Below the pieces are notes generated by a model. It was not told the origin of the DNA, searched no databases, and worked only from the letters and a program-made list of their open reading frames with translations. Below are positions 1-6,100 of a stretch of DNA of 13,329 nucleotides, piece after piece. The DNA comes from Acanthamoeba lenticulata (Eukaryota > Discosea > Longamoebia > Acanthamoebidae). Made by a program: the position numbers and the translations under genes. The stretch is taken from contig NAVB01004084.1 of assembly GCA_002179805.1 (NCBI GenBank), positions 1-13,329 on the forward strand, given 5' to 3'. Each line of letters opens with the position of its first letter. The stretch's first letter is position 1.

Positions 1-855
1 CCCCCCGGCTCTGGCGTGTCATCTCTCGACCGTTGAGTGACTAGACTGCGGGGATGGGAACAGGTTCCTGTTCACTGGCCTGCAGAACATCAACTGGGTC
101 CCTCCCGACCCGCAACCGTCGGTTCCGTTCGACATCATCCAGCCTGTCCTGCAGGTAGGCCCATCTTGTGAGTCGCCTCAATGTGCGGCACCGCTGACAT
201 GACTCCATCCACGTTGCGGTATCAGTACGGGCCTAGCGCGGCAGGCGGATGGGACTACTGGACGATCGCGTCCTGGTACGTGACGCTCACCAACGACGTT
301 GTCTTCAGCGACATCGAGACCGTGCAATCCGGCGACGTCATCTTCGGTACGTGGCTCCGCAGTTCTTAGCCGACAAACTGGGGCTGACCTCTTGGGCGCG
401 TTCACAGGAAACATGACCAAGGTGGGACCCGACGGATGGTACATCAACACGGTGGACGTCACGGCCAACATCACGACGCCTATCACCGTCTCGCGCTCTG
501 TCCTGGCTACCCAGCCCTTCATCTGTGCGTGCTGTGCTTCTGCCTCCTTCCTGTATGTCGTTCAGCTTTCTCACTCATCAACATGTCTCGCCACAGACGT
601 GACGTTGGAGGTCTACGGCATCTACGACTGCTCGCTCTTGCCCACCGGCGTCGTGCCCTTCACGAATCTGCAGCTGTACGTTTAGTTCTTGTTCGGCTGA
701 GACTCGAAGTTATTATTGTTGACCCAGGGGGTTGGCTGTGCAGGGCGGTGGACGGCAAGCCGACGCCCTTCAAGTGGGAGATGATCAGCAAGGATCCCTT
801 CTGCGCCTCGACCATCAAGACGACCGACTCTGCTGTTGTCATCGGCTTCCAATAA
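1..855 (+). CDS. Probable secreted beta-rich protein, 3' part (5' end outside window)
   Basis: Six exons can be joined in phase: 1-15, 64-154, 226-346, 408-524, 597-675 and 744-855, ending in TAA at 853-855. The introns have GT donors and CAG/TAG-type acceptors and are 48 to 72 nt long. About 170 C-terminal residues are visible. They are rich in aromatic residues and beta-type sequence, with segments such as FLFTGLQNINW, FDIIQPVLQYG, SWYVTL, SGDVIFGNM and DGWYINTVDV. The alternating strand pattern with a GD-I-G turn recalls concanavalin A-like or peptidase G1 (eqolisin)-like beta-sandwich proteins, which are usually secreted. That is a resemblance only: I did not identify catalytic residues. 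Two cysteines in the last 60 residues could form a disulfide. The first exon boundary (donor at 16) is the least certain. The next gene starts only 73 nt downstream on the same strand. Confidence 0.72.
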
Positions 856-856
856 A
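851..856 (+). terminator. Candidate AATAAA poly(A) signal overlapping the stop codon
   Basis: AATAAA occurs at 851-856 and contains the TAA stop (853-855) of the upstream gene. If it is used, the 3' UTR would be a few tens of bases at most, which fits the 73-nt gap to the next start codon. Whether this genus depends on AATAAA is not shown by the sequence. Confidence 0.4.
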
Positions 857-885
857 CGACCAGATCGTGCAGGGCCAAAAATAAG

Positions 886-910
886 AAAAACAAAAAAAGT
901 TTTTGTTTTT
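886..910. repeat. A/T-only inverted repeat between genes
   Basis: Bases 886-896 pair perfectly with 900-910 (11 bp, one C-G pair, the rest A-T) around a 3-nt loop. It lies between the stop of the first gene and the start codon of the PDCD5 homologue. It could be a poly(dA:dT) promoter element or a 3'-end signal. A run of A followed by a run of T can also pair by chance. Confidence 0.5.
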
Positions 911-928
911 TAATCGCAATACAGCACA

Positions 929-1645
929 ATGGTACGTAGTGTACCATCCAGACGATATATGCCTTGCGATTCTCACATTCTTTGGCCTAGGACGATGATG
1001 CGGAGCTGGAAATGATCAGACAGAGGCGCATTGCCGAGCTGCAGGCCCAGGTACAGAAGATGTTGTGATTTGTCCAGATCGGGATTGTGTTAATCGCTTT
1101 GCGCACGCAGGCTGCTGCACGTGGTGGCGGCGCTCCTGGAGGAGGCCCTAACCCCCAAGAACAAGAGGCGCGACAAAGGTGAACATCCAAATGACATCTA
1201 AATTCGACCGCTCTTAGCTTAATGGACGCCGATTTGCTGGCGATGCAGGGAGATGGAAGAGCGCAGGCGACAGATTCTGGGTCAGCTGCTCACGGCTGAG
1301 GCCCGCGAACGAAGTGCGTTCACAAGAGTTGGTGGTGCTGGGTGTACTGCACTGACACGCACGTTCGTGAAGTGGCGCGCATTAGCCTGGTCAAGCCGGA
1401 GAAGGCGCGGCAGGTGGAGGACATGATCATCGGCGCAGCGCAGTCGGGCCAGCTCAACAGCAAGATCAACGAAGCCAACCTTATCAGCCTGCTGGACCAG
1501 ATCAGCGAGAAGCAGCAGCACACCAAAATCACTGTACCCTCCATTCTTTCTCACCTCCCCCCCCCCAGCGTCGAAAACGTCGCTTCCTTGGCTCACGCGG
1601 CCACGTGCACAGTACCAACGGAGGAAGTGGGACTCTGACGAGTAG
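929..1645 (+). CDS. PDCD5: PDCD5 (TFAR19) family protein, 129 aa
   Basis: Exons: 929-931, 991-1050, 1111-1178, 1249-1313, 1373-1533 and 1613-1645; the introns are 59 to 79 nt. The joined protein begins MDDDAELEMIRQRRIAELQ, has a Gly/Ala-rich segment, then EMEERRRQILGQLL, then the diagnostic core ISLVKPEKARQVEDMIIGAA, and ends YQRRKWDSDE. Each block aligns with animal, yeast and archaeal PDCD5: N-terminal helix, three-helix core with the LVKPEK motif, and basic RRK tail followed by DSDE. Human PDCD5 is 125 residues. The family is a small helical nuclear and cytoplasmic protein tied in animals to cell death, TIP60 and the CCT chaperonin; its role in amoebae is unknown. The start is fixed by family alignment, which leaves ATG alone in the first coding exon. 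The exon 4/5 join gives a Met where relatives have Leu. The tail stops right after DSDE, without the longer acidic end of animal proteins. Confidence 0.94.
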
Positions 1646-1755
1646 ACGGTGGACTGCGAGATCTCAAACGCAAGTGCTGGTGTGCACGGTGCCTGTCATC
1701 AGAGGAAGAGACAGATAAAACGCGTTCTTTTTATCCTTGTCATCGTTGTTGGTGC

Positions 1756-1840
1756 CTTCTTCTTCAGCTTCTTCTTCTTCTTCTTGCCCCTTCCCGTCTG
1801 TGTTTATTTTGTTTTGAATTTTGTATTATTATTATTATTT
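1756..1840. repeat. TTC and ATT microsatellite tracts
   Basis: An interrupted TTC repeat covers about 1756-1786. A T-rich stretch follows, and then an ATT repeat at about 1824-1839. Both are non-coding and contrast sharply with the GC-rich surroundings. Confidence 0.8.
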
Positions 1841-2070
1841 TTGTTCGTTCTGCGGAAGCTCTTCGACGACGGAGACGGAGTGCCGGAGCTGCTGCAGGAC
1901 CTGCGGAGACGCCTGTGGCGCCCGCTCCCCCTGGTCAGCCAATCGGTGTGTGTACTGGGGCTAGTGCTCGAGCTGGTGGCCCCAGGTGATGATAGCCTCC
2001 TCCAAAAAGCCACAAGAAGAAGGCCTTCCACCCGCCGGCGTGAATCGAACGAAGTCTTGTGGACCAGCGC

Positions 2071-2107
2071 GTTTGAAAGCAAACACCAAAAAGGGCCCTT
2101 TTCAAAC
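2071..2107. promoter_or_regulatory. Perfect palindrome inside a wider inverted repeat, upstream of UBX gene
   Basis: AAAAGGGCCCTTTT at 2089-2102 is a perfect 14-bp palindrome. GTTTGAAA at 2071-2078 is also the reverse complement of TTTCAAAC at 2100-2107. The palindrome ends 55 nt before the UBX ATG, a plausible place for a dimeric factor site in the core promoter. The function is inferred from position only. Confidence 0.4.
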
Positions 2108-2157
2108 CGCCTCTCCCGCTACACTTCGATTAACACAACAACATCTACATCAAGAAG

Positions 2158-3018
2158 ATGACCGACGTTTCTACACAAGTCGCAATGACGATGCCGGCCA
2201 AGCCTGGGCGAAGAGGCTTCATGCTGGGCCAGAAGCTACGGCAGGCCGCCACCCGGCTCCACCAGGTCCTGTCCCAGGAGAAGGACACCATGAGCAGCGA
2301 CGACGACTTGGCCGAGGAGGTCGCTGCCCTCGGCCTCGCGCTCGAGCTCAGCGTCGCGCAGCAGCTACACGAGGGCTACGTGCTCGACCCTACGGTGGGC
2401 ACCGACGTCAACCCGGCCTACGCTGTTGAAGAGGAGGATGAGGAGGTGGCCCGCGTGCTGCGCGAAGAGGCGCGTCTGCTGCGCGAGGCGCAGGACGTCG
2501 AGTTTGCGCGAGCGCTCGAGCAGGACCAGAGGCGCGAGCGCAGCCTCCAGCAGCGTGAGGCCTGGCGCCGACTGCGCCGCCGCATGCAGAAGCAGCGCCT
2601 GCGGGACCTCCAGGCTCGCGTCGCGCCCGAGCCACAGCAGACGTCTACGTCGACCTCCACCACGAGCCTCGTCTTGCGCTTCCCAGATGGGCGCCGCGTC
2701 GAGCGCCGGTTCTGGGCGGCCGACCGGCTGCCCGACGTGCGGCTCTACGTCGAGGTCCTCGCCCTGGAGGAGGAGCTCAAGCAGACGAAGCACAGCGCCG
2801 ACAGCGAAGATAGCCAGCGCGAGCTGAGCGCCGACGACGAGATCGAAGAGCTCATGGCGGACGGAGAAAACGAAGATGGTGAAGAAGGCAAGAGCGAGCA
2901 GCGGTTCCACCTGGTGTCGGCCTTCCCACGCCAGCGGCTGGATGCGTCGGACAACCGGACGCTCGCCGAGGCCGGCCTGTGTCCCAACGGCGTGCTCTTC
3001 CTTCAACCCGTCCTTTAG
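2158..3018 (+). CDS. UBX-domain protein, probable p97/Cdc48 cofactor (FAF/UBXD8-like C-terminus)
   Basis: A single exon of 286 codons. Residues about 112-150 form a charged helix (AQDVEFARALEQDQRRER, then many Arg/Gln) like the helix before the UBX domain in FAF1 and FAF2/UBXD8. Residues 170-286 make a UBX domain: LVLRFPDGRRVERRF (beta1-beta2), LPDVRLYVEVL (helix), FHLVSAFPRQRL with the p97-binding FPR turn at 256-258, then TLAEAGLCPNGVLFLQ. UBX domains recruit partners to the AAA ATPase p97/Cdc48. An acidic, Glu/Asp/Ser-rich insert of about 45 residues (about 200-247) separates the UBX helix from beta3. No UBA, thioredoxin-like UAS or membrane hairpin is present, so this is shorter than FAF1/FAF2. 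Residues 58-66 (LGLALELSV) fit a UIM-like core. The ATG follows an AT-rich leader, and no upstream exon is needed. The gene converges on the receptor gene, with 92 nt between stops. Confidence 0.88.
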   Translation: MTDVSTQVAMTMPAKPGRRGFMLGQKLRQAATRLHQVLSQEKDTMSSDDDLAEEVAALGLALELSVAQQLHEGYVLDPTVGTDVNPAYAVEEEDEEVARVLREEARLLREAQDVEFARALEQDQRRERSLQQREAWRRLRRRMQKQRLRDLQARVAPEPQQTSTSTSTTSLVLRFPDGRRVERRFWAADRLPDVRLYVEVLALEEELKQTKHSADSEDSQRELSADDEIEELMADGENEDGEEGKSEQRFHLVSAFPRQRLDASDNRTLAEAGLCPNGVLFLQPVL

Positions 3019-3110
3019 AGCCAAGACAGGACCTAAAACGCTCTGAAAATGAACATCAATTATTGTTTTCCACATGATGTTGCTACTGGTACAAAACTTG
3101 GTATGAGGAC
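3019..3110. other. Convergent 3' intergenic spacer
   Basis: Only 92 nt lie between the UBX stop codon and the stop codon of the minus-strand receptor gene. The spacer is AT-richer than either gene and has no AATAAA on the plus strand. Overlapping 3' UTRs are likely. Confidence 0.6.
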
Positions 3111-6100
3111 TTAAGCGAGCTGGCCGTCGTCGTTGTCACCGAGCTGCTGGTCGAAGAAGGCCAGCACGTCGTCCATCTTGGGCCGCTTGGCCGGCTCGCC
3201 ATGCCAGGCCTTCTTCATAATCTTCCTGAAATCGACAGGGCAGTCGGCGGGGATCTGGGGCCGCTTGCCCTCGAGCACGTCCAACGAGACGCCCATGAAG
3301 TTGCGCCCGGCGAAGGGCTGCTTCCTCGTCAGCACCTCCCACATGGTGATGCCGAACGAATACACGTCGGCCTTCTCGTCGTACTTCTCCCCGCGCAGCA
3401 CCTCCGGCGCCGTCCAGCAAGGCGTGCCGCACCGGGTCATCGTCGCGTTCTCCTCCTTGATGCGCGCGAACCCAAAGTCGGCCACCTTCACGTTCCAGTT
3501 CTCGTCCACCAGCAGGTTCGACGGCTTCAGGTCCCTGTGCACGATCACCGGATGCAGCGAGTGCAGGTAGTTGACGCCGAGCGCGGCCGAGCGGAGGAGC
3601 TTGAGCTTGAGCTGCCAGGGCAGCTTGACCGAGTTGTTGGCCAGGATGTCCTTGAGGGCGCCCTGCTTGACGAACTCGGTCACGATGCACAGGTTGGGCT
3701 TCTTCACGCAGGCACCGATGAAGAGCACGATGTTGGGGTGGTGCAGCTCCGACAGGAACGCCATCTCGGCGCGGAACTCGAGCATGCGCCGCTCGTCGAG
3801 CTTCTGCTTGACGAATCGCTTTACCGCCACGTCGACACCCTTCCACTTGCCGCGGTAGACGACGCCGTAGGAGCCGAGGCCGATCTGCTTGCCCATCTGG
3901 ATCTCGTTGAAGTCGATGATCCAGCGGCACAGGTTGGCCGATGTGAGGAACGTGTCCTCCTTGAACATCATGCCCTCGCCCACGGCTTGCTGCGTCTCGC
4001 CGGCCCAGGACCCGTCGTCATCATCCGACCCGCGGTGCTTGTGGTCGCCCGATCCGTTGGACTGCGTCGAGCTCGACGGCTGGTCGCCCTCCTTGGAGAC
4101 GCCGCCGAAGAAGCGGCCCTCGAGCCCGCGCGCCCGCAGCTCAAACAGCTTCGTCTCGCCGTCGGGCATCTCGAAGCGGCCGAGCGAGGCCAGACGGTTG
4201 GGCTCCCGCGCCAGCTCGCTGTCCTGGACCCGCTCAAAGGCCGCCTGGCTGACGAGGACCTGGCCGCCATGCGTCATCGCCGTGATCCGCGCCGCCGCGT
4301 TCACCGCCGGCCCGATGTACTCGGTGCGGCGCGTCATCGGGTCGCGCACCGCGCGCGGCGTGCCGACGTGGACGCCCATGCGCACGCGCAGACCCTTGAA
4401 CAGCACCTTGTCGTCCGTGTCGCCCCACTCCTCGGCCGCGCCCGGGTGCTCGAGCAGGCCCTCGGGCCAGACGAGCTTGATCAGGGCGCGCTGGACGGCC
4501 ATGCACCACTCGAGCGCGTCGCTGGTGTGCTGGAAGGCCATGCAGAAGGAGCCCTCGCCGCTGTTGCGGTCGCGCAGGAAGACGACCTCGTAGCCATGGT
4601 GCTGCTTGAGCAGCGACCGCAGGGTCTCGTTGTGGAGCAGCGTCGCGTCGCGCATGGCTGCGGGGTTGAACTCCCAGAGCGAGGCGGCGCGCGTGATGTC
4701 GGTGAACACGATCGTCACCTCGCCCTCGGGCGCGCGGGTCGTGGCCGCGACGGCCGCCGCCCCGTCCGACAGGTCTCCCTTGTTGGAGCCGTCGCCGCTC
4801 GACGTGGTGGAGCCGCTCTGGGAGGACTGCGCGGTCCACGAGCCCGTGGTCGTGGTGAGGGGCTTGGTCGAGCGGCCCGACGACGAGGACGACGAGCCGC
4901 TCTTGGAGGTCCCGCTCGCATCGCCGTTGAGCGCGCTGAGGCGGGTCATGATCTCGAGGAAGGTCGGCCGGATCGTCGGGTCCGTGTGCCACGCGTTCAC
5001 GATCAGCTCCTCGTACTCGGCCGGGCAGCTGCCGTCGGACTCGGGCATCTTGGGCCGGATGTTGTCGCGGATGACCGCCACGGCCACAGCGGCGGGGCTC
5101 ATGCCCAGGTAGGGCTGCTCGCGCGTGAGCAGCTCCCACAGGATGATGCCGAAGCTGTACACGTCGGCCAGGATAAAGTCCACGTCGGGCGTCTCGTTCA
5201 GGATCTCCGGCGCCGTCCAGTGCACGCTCCCGGCGATGTCCTGGCTGCCGCCGCGGGTCATGTCCTCCTTGAACTTGGTGAGGCCAAAGTCAGAGACCTT
5301 GAGATTCCACTTGTTGTCGAGGAGGAGGTTGAGGGACTTGAGGTCGCGGTGGACGATGCCCGACGAGTGGAGGAAGTGCATGCCCTTGGCCGCCTGGTAC
5401 GCCATCTTGGCCTTGAGCGCGAACGGAATGTCTGGAATGAGCTCGTTGTGCAGGAGGTCGTAGAGGGAGCCGAGGGACATGAGCTCCATGACGATGCACA
5501 TCGTGGGCGGCTTGGTCGAGGCGGCCATGAAGAGGACCACGTTGGGGTGGCGCAGGGCAGTCATCACGCGCACCTCGTCCTTGAAGTTCTTCTCCATCTC
5601 CTTGGTGATCTTGTCCGACGCCATCACCTTCACCGCCACCTCCGTCCCCTTCCACATGGCCCGGCTCACCTCGCCAAAGCCGCCGGCGCCCAGCTGCTCG
5701 CCCATCTCGAGCTCGTCAAAGTTGATCTCCCAGTCGTCGTTGGTGCTGTCGCGCGACTTGAGCCACAGGAGCAGGAGCACGAGCGCGAGCAAGAGGCACA
5801 GGACGACCGCCGCCACCGGCACGATCACCGCTGCACAACGAGAGCGCAAGCACAAACAAGGCAACGACGACGTCAGCCGCGAAGGCGTCGCCAAGGTCCA
5901 GCACCAAGCGGAGCGGCGTACCGATGGCGATGATGGCGGCCGAGGTCGAGTCGGACGAGCTGGAGATGTCAAACTGGCAGTACTGGCCGGTCTTGCCCGA
6001 GTTGCAGAGGCAGGCGTTGTTGGAGCAGACGCCGGCGTCGGAGCAGAGGACGCCCTGGTCGTCGATGCAGTTGTAGATGGAGCTCACGGCCACGTCGGCG

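Larger units (their letters stand above)
1646..2157. other. 512-nt gap between PDCD5 and UBX genes
   Basis: No confident gene. From left to right it holds a GATAAA-like poly(A) candidate (about 1714-1719), a pyrimidine-rich stretch with TTC repeats, an ATT repeat, a GC-rich island (about 1846-2060) open on both strands, and the AT-rich region just before the UBX start codon. It should include the PDCD5 3' UTR and the UBX promoter and 5' UTR. A leader exon of the UBX gene inside the island cannot be excluded. Confidence 0.6.

Noticed and set aside
1342..1372. ATG-initiated reading through the intron before PDCD5 exon 5 (start at 1342)
   Set aside because: The conserved PDCD5 frame continues upstream in exons 2-4. 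The 1342 start would drop the N-terminal half of the family domain.
2030..2065. tRNA T-arm-like GTTCGATTC on the minus strand
   Set aside because: The bases flanking the loop do not pair as a T stem, and no A box or acceptor stem lies upstream, so no tRNA is supported.
1804..2082. Minus-strand open frame of 92 codons
   Set aside because: It has Ser/Arg-rich and poly-Asn composition, runs through the ATT repeat and shows no start context or domain. Another minus frame in the same island looks more coding-like.
2365..3075. Open frame of 236 codons on the minus strand across the UBX gene
   Set aside because: The plus frame encodes a clear UBX domain with the FPR motif; the minus frame is its shadow.
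3201..5933. Open frame of 910 codons on the plus strand opposite the kinase exon
   Set aside because: It is the antisense shadow of a GC3-rich coding exon: low-complexity, rich in Arg/His/Leu/Val, no domain. The minus frame holds two full kinases.
5831..5972. Upstream extension of the kinase frame to an ATG at 5972 as the protein start
   Set aside because: Residues there have no signal peptide or domain sense. Splicing at 5830/5922 instead completes a membrane helix and links to the EGF and sensor domains in phase.
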